Shown piece by piece: positions 38,475-49,480 of a stretch of DNA of 64,000 nucleotides. How positions within the stretch are numbered: position 1 is the stretch's first letter; every line of letters starts with the position of its first letter. The notes beneath the pieces are model-generated. The model was not told where the DNA came from, did no database searches, and saw only the letters and a list, made by a program, of their open reading frames with translations. The stretch lies in NCBI GenBank assembly GCA_013399305.1, contig VXAI01000039.1, positions 1,826,962-1,890,961 of the forward strand, given 5' to 3'. Source of the stretch: Rostratula benghalensis. Lineage: Eukaryota > Chordata > Aves > Charadriiformes > Rostratulidae. The position numbers were made by a program, and so were the translations under genes.

Positions 38475-38578
38475 CAGACGAGTTTATTCTTAAAGAAATT
38501 AGGACTGGTACTGTCCCATAAACACTCAAAATCAGCCAGCTGCTTCATTCTGCAGCTCCCTGGCTGAAATTGAGACTG
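38475..38578 (-). other. FBXW7: 5' part of the candidate upstream exon, with upstream ORFs
   Basis: The exon starts at 38578, just after TTTCTGTTTAG. Its first ATG (38548-38546, A at -3) opens a 24-residue ORF, MKQLADFECLWDSTSPNFFK plus four residues, ending at TGA 38476-38474. The last base of that stop is the first base of the extension ATG. A second tiny ORF (ATG 38519-38517, six residues, stop at 38501-38499) lies inside it in another frame. These are features of a 5' leader under translational control. Confidence 0.62.
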
Positions 38579-38606
38579 CTAAACAGAAAGAAAAAAAAAG
38601 TGTTTC
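38576..38606 (-). other. FBXW7: Splice acceptor of the candidate upstream exon (tandem TAGCAG)
   Basis: The minus strand reads ACACTTTTTTTTTCTTTCTG TTTAG|CAG, a long pyrimidine tract with no intervening AG. The AG at 38580-38579 is followed three bases on by a second AG, forming a NAGNAG acceptor. The exon would begin at 38578 or 38575. The choice affects only the leader. Confidence 0.72.
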
Positions 38607-38809
38607 TCAAAAAAATGTCAGCCAGTCTCATCAGCAAGTAGTACCTTGCATTGAAAAATCATGAACCGTGTACTTTTTGCCTTTACTCCTCTTTGCAAAG
38701 TAAGGTGCTTTGAAAAGACAGACGGCTGTCTAACTGAGGAGTAGATTCAGGGATGGCAATCTGTCCAAACTGCTTGCTGACTATTCCCTCTGTGGCTCTT
38801 TTCACTTGG

Positions 38810-38990
38810 AGCCTGTTTTACCCTCCCCGGCAGCGCAGCCTATCCAGCCTGGGCCCCGGCCAGAGGAGGCGAGGCCGGCAGCCAACGGCCGAGAGCCCCA
38901 CCCCACGCAGCCCCAGGCACTTGCCCACAGCATCCCCCGCTTGCCCACAGCATCCTCCGCGCCGGGGAGGGCCTCCACTCCTCACAGCCA
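38810..38990. promoter_or_regulatory. FBXW7: GC/CpG-rich patch, possible alternative promoter
   Basis: In an AT-rich, CpG-poor region this patch of about 170 bases is strongly GC-rich, with about a dozen CpG (for example around CCCCGGCCAGAGGAGGCGAG and CTCCGCGCCGGGGAGG). It lies 250-420 bases upstream of the candidate exon on the transcript strand. It is too small for a classical CpG island. I infer a promoter or enhancer role only from composition and position. No TATA or initiator is evident. Confidence 0.4.
38920..38959. repeat. 20-bp tandem duplication in the GC-rich patch
   Basis: Two adjacent 20-base copies, cttgcccacagcatcccccg and cttgcccacagcatcctccg, differ at one base. Confidence 0.9.
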
Positions 38991-39132
38991 CAGCAAGTTA
39001 CTGCACACGTTCAGAGCTGCCAACCTTTTGTAACGTCTCTGCTTGAAAAGGACCTGCCATTTACACGGGAGAACGACAAGACCTGTCTGACTGCTGCACT
39101 CTGAGACCGACTGTTTTCAACGTCTGGGATGT

Positions 39133-39133
39133 A

Positions 39134-39159
<26 letters not shown>
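39133..39159. repeat. Homopolymer, 27 A
   Basis: The longest uninterrupted A run in the window; T on the FBXW7 transcript strand. It lies just upstream of the GC-rich patch and could exclude nucleosomes there. Confidence 0.95.
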
Positions 39160-39169
<10 letters not shown>

Positions 39170-39935
39170 GCCTTCAAAAGCCTTCTTGAAAAGTCTGAAA
39201 GCAAAGCTACCTGGGTCTACCAAATCCTGACATAAGAATGGCTGCTACAAAAGGTATGTGAGCAAGAACAACACTAGGAAAACCAACAGAAATTTAAACC
39301 AGGGAAGAAAGAAGCATGACAGAATTTATAGTAGAATGTCCCAGGCACCACAACCAACTCTCAAAGCAAGATAGAGGCAGATCGTATAAGCAGCCTTAAT
39401 AAAGTCTTTGAGGAGCCTTCACTCCAAGAAAAACCAGAAAAGGTAAAACTAATTGAAATGAGCAGTCAGACATAAACAGGTCTTCTAACCTTTGAAAAGA
39501 AGTGTACTCTGCTCAAAATAGAATACTGAATACCTCTCTAATTTAACACATGCGAGTAACTGCTGGAAACATTTTCTCATTTGTAAGAGATACTAATGCC
39601 ATAACTACCTACTTCTTTTTCTTTTCCATACAAAAAGAAAACCAAACAAACCCAACCCGAAACTGATATTGTAAAAAGCTCTTTTTAACTGGTTTAAGAT
39701 GGTATGCAATACTATTTCTGAAGGTAGGAGGTCTCATATTAACACAACTTCTTAACCTGATTACAGGATAATCTGACGTGAAATAATTGTCATCTTTATA
39801 GAGCTATCAGTGCTTATTCAACAGCATCCTCTTTAGCAAAACATTAAGAAAAATGCAAGTGATGTGAAAGCAGCTGAAATTAATATAGGCACAAAAAAAC
39901 TTCTCATATTCATTCTGTTTTGAAAGCTTAATTTC

Positions 39936-40030
39936 TCTCCTGCCTACTCTCCCCTCCCCTTTACTCAATCTCTCTTTCCCCCCCTCCCTTTCCTTAGTTT
40001 AAAGCTGAACTGAGCCTCTCCCTTCACCTT
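39936..40030 (+). repeat. Polypyrimidine (plus) / polypurine (minus) tract
   Basis: C/T-rich on the plus strand, with runs such as CTCTCCCCTCCCCTTTACTC and CTCTTTCCCCCCCTCCCTTT, then CCTTAG. It resembles a splice acceptor on the plus strand, but no exon-like sequence is evident after it. Confidence 0.6.
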
Positions 40031-41837
40031 GCTCTGCCCTTTTGATATTCATGGTTCTGTTAAATCAATTTCCAGCGGTGTCTATATACCAGCATGCACA
40101 ACAAATTGAACGATAAAAAGAAAAACCTTTGGTAGATAAAGGCTACAGATGCAAACAAGCAAAATAATGCAGTAACCTTTTACTCGCCTGCTGGAGGTAC
40201 TGTCTGCTGCATAGAATTTTAAATCCTCATCTGCAGATGCAATTGAGCTGGTATTGCCAAGGACTCTGCTCTTCCTGTGCTGATTCTACACAGCTATTCA
40301 TCGAAAGAGTACGTTATATAGAAAATTTAAAATAACAGCAGGTGAAATTACTTAAATGGCTTGAAAGGAACCAACTTACAAAAAAATCAGCTATAGCTCT
40401 GACCAGTCACATTTCAGAGATATGTCAGACACATTAGTGAAGAAAGTCTTATTGCTGTTGCATGCTTGCCAGCAATGTGCAGGATGTGGAAGCAGAGAGA
40501 GCTAATGAAAAAAAAAAATTAATACACAGATTTAAAGTGCAAGGATCATGCTCTAATGCTCAACAATTCAAACATACTGCATACCACAAAAATGTATTTT
40601 CATAAACATCTATTGTTTATAAAGCGAAGAAAACATTCTTAAAAGCAACCCCCACATCCCCTAACTTCCAATCCTGGTCTCTGAGTAGACTGCAGATCAG
40701 TTCTCATACAAACATTCGTACTGTACCCGTATGTCTGATAAATAGAAATACTAGCTTTTTCCTTTAACAGCACACAGTTAAGGATTTATTAAGAAGAAAC
40801 AGACTAAAGGAAAGCATCAATACTTGGGATAATAGTTCCCAGTCTAATAGGGTTAGGAAGTGCAAGGGCACTTCACTAGACTTTGTATTATTCTTGGTAG
40901 AAATGACGTGCTTAAGTGAAGGTTTCTATTCATTATTTATTAATTTTTCCCCTCCTCGTGTCAGTGTCCTTAATGTAGTATTGATTCTAATCTGCATGCA
41001 GATAGAGCTAGTGACTGACAAGCCACAATTTCAGAGAATAAGTATCTAAAACGTAAATCAATATTTTTACGAATATCAAAGTAATATCACTGTGAGATGT
41101 AATTTTTTTGCCTATCTATGACAGCAGAATTGAAGTCCCGCTCATATATTTAAGAGTCCCGTTCATAGTTAAGAGATGAACAAACTTTCTTCCCCCCACC
41201 AAAAGCATCCTATACTGTCATTTAAAACAGAATTGTTTATATTTTACTTTAGTGTTACCACTATATTTGGTTTCTTCTACTTTTATAGTGTCTTAACAGT
41301 AAAAATTTCAATGTATCTTTACTTCCTACAATATGTTTAACCTGAAATTAAAATTGCCTGCCGTGAATCTTTTTTCTTACTTCCCTGTTTCAAGCTGAAG
41401 TATTCAATGCATACTGTTCTCCTTCAATAATATTCACTGACAGGACAGAGTCACATAGACAACATTCTCAGAATTGTGGTTACCTTCCAGAATATCAACT
41501 ATTTTTACCATTATATTAACTCTCATAAGTTCCAAAGCTTAGTCAAAACCAAACTTAAAAACACAGCAAGGTTGTTTCTGGTTTTAAAGAAACATTTATC
41601 ACACTAACAAAGCTTTCTTGCAATATTCTCCATTACAAGACACAGAGTTTTTCTATTTTTTTAAAAATGTAAAGGAGAGATGATTTCATGCTAAGGCAAG
41701 GCCATAGTCTCCTGTATGCAAAATCACAATGGGCAAACAGCCAGATAGACTCTTAGTTAAAGAGCTGGGATGAAATATCACTTGGATACAGACAGTGGAA
41801 AAGACTATAGAATATGAAAAGTGTAAGTATCAAACAC

Positions 41838-41857
41838 AAAAAAAAAAAAAAAAAAAA
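41838..41857. repeat. Homopolymer, 20 A
   Basis: Uninterrupted A run with no identifiable retroposed body before it. Confidence 0.95.
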
Positions 41858-44377
41858 GGACGTGCAGAATGTATACTTCACTTAATTGTTCACAAGGATA
41901 TACCTATGGAAACAATATATAAATTATGAAACATGGTTACTGAATATACAAACAAATATATACAGCTTTAAACTGGGGGAAAGCCTTCCTACAAAAAGAT
42001 TCTTGCCAAATCAGTGTAGGACACTATTAGGATAAAAACACTATACTGTGTACAATTCATTATAAAGTTTAAGCATCGAAACATATTGCTAAGATCTAAA
42101 CATCCAGCATGCTTGATTTACAGTAACATACTCAAACTTTTCTGGGAAAAAACCCAACCCAACAACAAAATCAGGTTTGTTGGTAGCCATTTAGAACACA
42201 ACAAGAGAATGCAAGAAAAGGTTTAACTATAAAGGGCTCAGAAGGACAGAAGATTCTTTCCACAACAGATTATCAAGTTTTAAGGCAACTCTCAGAAAGA
42301 CAGCTGGAAACACAGACCCCTGGGGCTGGCCACTCCGCCTGGTCAGCTCCCCTGTTCTGTCTGCAGCCAGTTAGGCTGTCTCAGAAAGTAAACTCAACAT
42401 GCAGAACAACCACTTACATACTACTTTTTAATAGTTTTTCAATTGAATTTTCAAATTGTTGATTAAAAAAAAAGAAAAGGAAGCTGTTTTCAATACCTAC
42501 TTTACTTTTAATACAATCAGAATATACACTTCTTTGTGTGAGACAAGATTTAATACAAGGTATCTAGGCTTTTCAAAATTATTTTTTATAGTGAAGATCA
42601 CAGTGATCTGAAAGGAATTCTGTAATTCTTATAAAAGTTATAGAAGAACTTGTAGTGCCATGAACTGAACCTAAGACATGTATTTCTTTCATAATCCAAA
42701 AAGTTGCTTTATTGGTATATACAAAGGACTAAGAGTCCTTTCATACACTAGTATCGTAAGTAAATAGGTAAAAGATAGCTTCTAATTGAAGGTTTGCTAC
42801 TGATAATGAAAACTTTTTAAAACCCGTCATTGGGAGAAGTGGCAAATTGCTTCAAAAATTACATCATCTGCAGCACTCTGGAGAAATCAGAGAAAGTTCC
42901 AACTTAAAAATGTGAAAATGTTCCCTGGGTGTATGGATTCTCATGTCAGAGATAATTTTTAAAAGTCATCACAACAGATAAAATCTGCAACAAGCAGATT
43001 TTGAAGCAGATATAGGAAGGATATACGAAGGAATGTCCCGTTTCACCTCATACACAGCACTACAGAAGTGCTGGTTTGCAGCTTCATCAGCTTTTCTCAA
43101 AGCCTCTTTTACCTGGTTGGGGTGAGATGAATGGGCAATCAAACTCAGGCTCACTCTTTGCCCTCTCGCACAAGAGAAACCACAAAAATCGTTGAAAAAG
43201 TAGAAGACAGCTATTTGTGTTCCAGAGCAATTTGGATAAGCTTGCACAGGACAAACATGGGCTGTACCTCCTAAGGCCTTCATTCATACCTGAACCCCCT
43301 TGTTGATGACAAGTGTCCTAATTTGGAAAACAAAATGAACAAGCAGCACCCACCTCCAGAAACGGAACAGCAGTACTTTTCCCAGCCTCACCCACAGAGA
43401 TAAAAGGAAAAACACAGTCCTAGCATTTGCAATACTAGCATGTGTTTTCTTAAACTCTTCTGGACATCAACGGACTTGCCATCTTTCCCTACGCAGTACA
43501 GGCACATGACCCAAACCATGGCTTCCAAATGCATGAAAGCATGGTAACGCTAGGTTTGAAGCCTGTGTTTGTGTCATCTGCTCTGAGGAAAGAGTCCACA
43601 TCACTGCCATTTGGATTTCTTAACAACACTCACTGCAGGAAATGCAATGACATATCCAACTAACTGAACTGACAAACATCTCACTATAGAAATACATCAT
43701 CATCATTACCCATCCAAATTAGAGGCTCCCTAAAAGTAAATGCACATTGCCTTCTCATTAACTCCATACTGTGTTCATATTTTCAGTATTTATCCCACAC
43801 ACTGTCCCTCTACCTGGACTCTCTGTTGGAGAGAAACAAAGGTGATGGGATACAAATTCGTTCTCTGTAATTTTGTAAGAGCCACTCCATCACTTACCAG
43901 ATGTGAGATGTGTTTACTGATTATACCTGAGGGAGACACACACACGAACTGCATTTCTTTGTCTCAGCTTTGCTACAGTAACGTTATTAGATATTTATTG
44001 CAAGTTAATGCAGCAAGGAAGAGTAAGTTGTTCCTGTATATGATGTAAGTGTTCTCAACATTTGTCCCAACATACTCATAGACAGCCTAAAAAAACCCCA
44101 AACAAACAAACAAAAAAACCCAACGTGAAAAATGTGAGGAAAAAATAACATTATCTTTTAGGGCCAAGGTATTTTGCACTTGAAAATTTAATCACTCCAA
44201 TCCACAAGAGTTGTATACTACAGACATTTGTAGTAAATCTGAGAATCTCCTGTACCTGGCTCTTACCTAAGGACTACATATAGGCTAGTGCCCCTAACTC
44301 TCCTAGCCATGCAACGTCCCCACAAAATCTTTACTGCTGCATATGTTCAGTTGCCTTTATTGCAGGCAAGCAAGGGG

Positions 44378-44399
44378 AAAAAAAAAAAAAAAAAAAAAA
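44378..44399. repeat. Homopolymer, 22 A
   Basis: Uninterrupted A run followed by an A/C-rich low-complexity stretch to about 44465. No retroposed body is evident. Confidence 0.95.
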
Positions 44400-46227
44400 G
44401 GAAAAAAACCCCACCCAACCACCAGAACACAAAACAAAACCAAACAAAAAACAAATAAACATGCAAAAAAGGAGAAGTCACTAGCATTTTGTTGACTGGG
44501 GCTGAGTGAATCTGGTCTAAGCCACTGGTCTTACCTCCCTTGATAACTTCCCTACATTTCACACCCCAGAGTAATCATATTTACTTCTGCATCTGGGCTT
44601 CTTCATTTTACCCAAGTAAAAATTGCACAACCAGCACCTGCTAAACCAGAAGAAATTATTGTCTACCATCTTCCACCTATATGAGAGCAAAAGAGGTTTA
44701 ACCCACAGTGAGTAGAGTGTAATGAGGATAATCAGTGTGGGGCTTGTGAGGTTGTCTCCTGAGAGAACAGGAGATGATCCAGCAGCAAATTTCTGGATGC
44801 CTTTTCTGGTGGGCTTAAGGACAACAGATTTCATAATTTGGCTGGGGAGCTAAAATCACTTAGCTTAAGTAGTCCTGTTGATAGACATGTGGTTCCTGGC
44901 ATTAGATAGGAAGGCTACATTTGAGTCATGAACACAGGCAGCAGCAACCACTCGCACCAAATTAGGTATAGAGCTATTACAGCTAAATACAGGGACATCT
45001 GCACAGGAGTTGCTCCTCTCCGCCAATCCTCCTAAATGCACTTACAGCTTTACTGAGTAGTCTCTACTTCCCCTTCTCTTCTTGCTTCTTCCCTAAAAAC
45101 CGTCTGTACAAGACAGTTTTCTACACAGCACAGGAAAACAGCTGGAGATTATAAACCATCTGAATATAAGAAGTCAGTAATCCTTCAAGAAAAGAATAAA
45201 CTCACATTACCTTATCATTGTCAACATCCTAAAATGTTACCTCTTAAGTACTAAAAGTTGTTAAACATATCCACACATGCCTGTTTTTAACAGCTGGTGA
45301 TTTTCCTCATTTAGAGCTCTGGGGAGCAGCTTGGGACAAACCCCTTAGCTGACTGCCAACTTACAACCCCTTATTAAAATAGTTAATAGTTTTCTCGGGG
45401 GTAACCCCCAGTGCAAGCACTGAATGTTTCTCTTTCAGAGCTCTTGTTTCAGGCTATCTGCTGATTTAAGAAGGAAATACTATCAATTTATGCTTGGTAC
45501 TTCTTTTTAAAGGTGACTTAATTACAAGCATTAACCCGTTTTAAACAAAGGCAATGGAAAAGAAATCCCAAAGTACTGTAAAAGAAAACTGACATCTAAT
45601 GGAAAGAGAGATGCTGCTATAACACCTTGGCCTGCAATAGCTATCACAGAGGAAACAAGTGACACCATTTGACTACAAATTTCACAGCCACCCTTTTCCA
45701 TCTCTATTAACAGAGATGAGGATGAGGACTTCTGACTTCTCAGAACAGCCACACAGTCACCACTGACAGAATTCTTCCACAAGAAGTACAGGATAATAAC
45801 CAGGCAACTCTTGCTGTGCCCTGGGAACAGAAAGCCTCTGACCTGGCAAGGCTGAAACACGAGTCTTAAAGGGTGGGTTTCAACCCCAATATGGAGGACT
45901 GTCACAAGAATTTAACCAAGATTTCACATCTGACCCCTGGTCCTCCTTGTCTCCTGGGGCAAATGGGGAGGGATGAGAGTAACATGGATATAATCTTATA
46001 TTTATGTGTCATGAAATCCTGATGCTTCCTACAAGTGTCAAGCTTGCTATATATAGGCAGACTGACTCCAGTGTCATAGGTGGATTCCAACAAGTAACAA
46101 GGAAGACCACACTCCCGTCCCTGCTTTTCAAAGTACCACCACATCATCTAGGAAGACGCATTTCTGGGAAGCACAGGCAAAACAGGAGAAAGGCTCTCTG
46201 GCTAAACAGTCAACTCTTACATACAGA

Positions 46228-46890
46228 AATTATCCTAGAATGGTTAGAGTTGGTAAGGACCTTAAAGATCATTGGCTTCCAAACCCTGTGCCATGGGGCA
46301 GGGACACCTCCCACTATACTGGGTTGCTCAAAGCCCCATCCAGCTTGGCCGTGAACACTGCCAGGGATTGAACAGCCACAGTTTCCCCTGGGTAACCAGA
46401 TCCAGTGTCTCCCCAACCTCACAGTAAAGAATTTCTTTCTAATATCTAATCTAAATCTCCCCTCTTCCAGTTAAAAAACAATTACCCCTCATCCTATCGT
46501 TCCACTCCCTGATTGAGTCCCTCCCCATCTCTCCTGTAGGCCCCATTTAGGTACTGGAAGGCTGCTCTAAGGTCTCCCCAGAGCCTTCTCCATGCTGAAC
46601 AACCCCAACTCTCTCAGCCTGTCTTCATAGGAGAAATGCACAAGCCGTCTGATCATTTTTGTGGCCCTCCTCTGGGCCCATTGCAAAAGGTCCATGTCCT
46701 TCTTGTGCTGAGGAGTCCAGAGCTCGACACACTATTCCAGGTGGGGTCTCACCACAGCAGAGGGGCAGGATCACGTCCCTTGACCTGCTGGCCACGCTTC
46801 TTTTGATGTGGCCCAGGATGCAGGTGGCTTTCTGGGCTGCCAGTATGCATTGCTGGCTCATGTCAAGCTTCTTGTCCCCATGTCAAATCT
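46228..46890 (-). mobile_element. CR1 LINE, 5'-truncated (about 0.66 kb)
   Basis: The plus strand begins TCCTAGAATGGTTAGAGTTG, the reverse complement of a CR1 3' end. It continues through CAAAGCCCCATCCAGCTTGG, CCTCACAGTAAAGAATTTCT and CTGAACAACCCCAACTCTCT to TGGCTTTCTGGGCTGCCAGT. The minus strand translates to the conserved CR1 piece MSQQCILAAQKATCILGHIK followed by RSVASRSRDVILPLC, then frame breaks. It is in the same orientation as FBXW7. Confidence 0.95.
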
Positions 46891-49374
46891 CACCATAAAG
46901 CAAGACTTGTAATTCTTTCCGTTCACTGTAATTTCACATAATATTTGGAACTACTAAGTCCTTTCAAAAAAGTAATTTACTTCCATCCATAACCTAGGTT
47001 TTCATAGAGCTACAGACAGAAGTCTGCTTTATGAAATCCAGTTTTTCAGCAATATTTTTTGTGAACACCAGAAAAACCAAAAAAGTAACACAACAAACCA
47101 AAAAAATTAGATTTATCCATGTTCACATATAGAGGAAGGCAGACCATCACTTTCTGGTTAACCAGGAATATTTCAAATAAGAAACCTTAAAAATTTATTT
47201 CAAAGTTCAAGAGAGAAGGAAAAGTGCCTTATAAAGATCAGTGTTCCCATTATATTTCATGTTACATCAAGAACCACAACAACAATGAAGCTATTTTAAT
47301 CTTGCAGGCTACAGGAAAGGAATGGATTGGCCTTTATTGTTTAAAGACATTTAAAATTCAAGAGATGATTGGCTATTTCACAGGAAAGTGACAACATTTA
47401 CATAACCATTATCAACTAAGAGACATTTTTTGCCCCATTCCTCCACTCAAGCCTCACACTCCACCTACAGGCTTACAGTAAGGCAAAATATTTACTATAA
47501 ATACCACCTTCTGCAATACTCTGTGTCTGAAGTCCTTATTCACTGCCAAATGCATTTTCATTACCCCTTTGGAAGTCACGGTCCAGATCTTTCTGCACAG
47601 CTTTACCCACGGCTACAGTTAATACAATCTGTATGAGTGAGTCATGTGGAAAAATGCTAGCTTAACACCAGAAGGTTATGAAAGTTTAAAAAGCTATTTT
47701 TAATTTAGACATAAGTTCATCACACCACACGATTATGTCTTATGCCCCTGTTAACTTTCTATTGAAAAGCTAGGAATTCTTAATAGGAGAAACTGGCTAC
47801 AATTAACATCAGAAAACATTAACAGATGTTGATGTAACAGGATGAAAAAAAGCACCTTGCCCATTCACTTTTTTCTTATGAGGTCATCAATCCAGTAATC
47901 CTAGAAGGGAAACTGACCTCCAGCTAAAAAAAGAGTGAAGGTAATGCAATGCTATCAGAGAAACTGAACATTTTGCAAACTGTACTTTCTAGAGGATACT
48001 TCACATTTCCTTAACAAACACTAAATGAACTTCAAAAGTGAAACGGATAAAACACAAATTCCAACCTAACTCAAGGTAAACAGAAATTACAATCTTTCGT
48101 CAACCAAAACAACAAAAAGGAGATAGCAAAAAAATCCACACATACATAGATGCAGTGCAAAATTCGTTCACAAAAATATATAGTATGTCAGTGCTTGACC
48201 TGGGCTGAATAGAAAGGAACAACCTATATGGGTGTTGCCTATTTATGACTCCTATATATTGAATTTCTTAATACATCTTATAAGACTTTTATCCATTAAA
48301 AATCTCAGCAACTGATACAAAGAGAACTGACAAAATAGTTAGATCTTTTGTAAAGTATCAAATATATTTGCATTTTTTAACTAGCTAAAGGACAGAAAAC
48401 AAAAGACAATTAGCTTCTCCCCATCCCTTTATGCCATACCATCTATTCTTTACACAGAAAATTTGAGGCTTTTGTATGAGTTTAACCTAGAAAACACAAG
48501 TAACACTAGTGGTACAGATGCTTCAGTACAAGCTTTAAGCGTGCACCAGAATGCAAAACTGAAGCACTCTCCATCATTACAGACACTGGCTAAACACACT
48601 CTAGCACAGGCATATTAACTCCCTGTTATTCAAGCACCTCTTGAATTTTGCTGAGCTAGAGTAGCCCAGTGTCAGCGCTCACCACAGGGAAGTTTACCTG
48701 AGGCTGCTGCAGTCCAACAAGCACTGGCCGCAGAACCACTTACGCGAGCTTCAAGAAAGTACTTCATTCCCCTCTCAGGCGTTTCCACTCCCGTGTCATC
48801 CCTGGCCTCGAGCTGGCACAAGAACCTGTGCAGACTGCACACACGTTTTAGAAGTTCTCCTGATAATTAGTTTTAACCTGCAATAGTTCTGGAATCTAGT
48901 TCAACTGCAGAAATGCTTCAAAACTTCTAGAAGTCAAGGGTAAGAAGTTGATCAGAAGAACTTCTTTTGGCAGCGGTGCCTACTATAAAGTACTCAAAAA
49001 CTACAGCCTAACACTAGTTTGGATCTTAGCAGCAGTGTTGCTTATGCCAGGTTACACAGCCTTTATAGCCCTCATTTCCAACCCCTCTCCCTCCCATACA
49101 GAGGAGAATACAGAGGTATAATTGTTCATTTAGTTGGACAGGGAAGAATAGGAAAATTGATTTGGATGAAAAATAACCCAGGAAAAAAGAAGGCCACGCT
49201 TCATAAGATGGCCAATCTAATCACTGTGCTATGCTACATGTGACTTCATCAAAATAATAGAGGTGGACAGTGAGGTGGAGGGTAGAGGAGAACAGGAGAG
49301 ATGAAGGGGGGCAGCGGAGGCCAGGGATATCACTTTTTCAGCCAGCAGGGATATCACAGGAATTCCAAATCCAC

Positions 49375-49480
49375 AGATCTCATTCGCCATTCTGATGAAA
49401 TAATTTGTTCCTCTGTTCCTCATTTCCTTGTCTATAAAACAGGATTAAAATTTACTATGCTTAAGGCACTCTTGCAAGGT
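49375..49480 (+). mobile_element. Possible MIR-like SINE remnant
   Basis: TCCTCATTTCCTTGTCTATA AAACAGGATTAAAATTTACT resembles the MIR core (TTTCCTCATCTGTAAAATGGGGATAATAAT). It is short and diverged. Confidence 0.42.

Larger units (their letters stand above)
39160..46227 (-). other. FBXW7: FBXW7 upstream intron or 5' region
   Basis: Intronic sequence with no recognised mobile element. It contains a pyrimidine-rich stretch at 39936-40030, A runs at 41838-41857 (20 A) and 44378-44399 (22 A), and an imperfect duplication near 41137-41175. The segment 40060-40310 has mixed composition and lacks repeat wording, and might be conserved non-coding sequence. The frames at 42969-43283, 43740-44048 and 45531-45905 have no recognisable domain. 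Confidence 0.55.

Noticed and set aside
38341..38529. A 62-codon frame inside the candidate upstream exon
   Set aside because: It starts at TTG and has no ATG anywhere, and it stops before the donor. The frame that reaches the donor in phase is a different one.
45531..45905. Minus-strand frame of 124 codons
   Set aside because: No recognisable domain and no splice context; frames of this length occur by chance in 64 kb.
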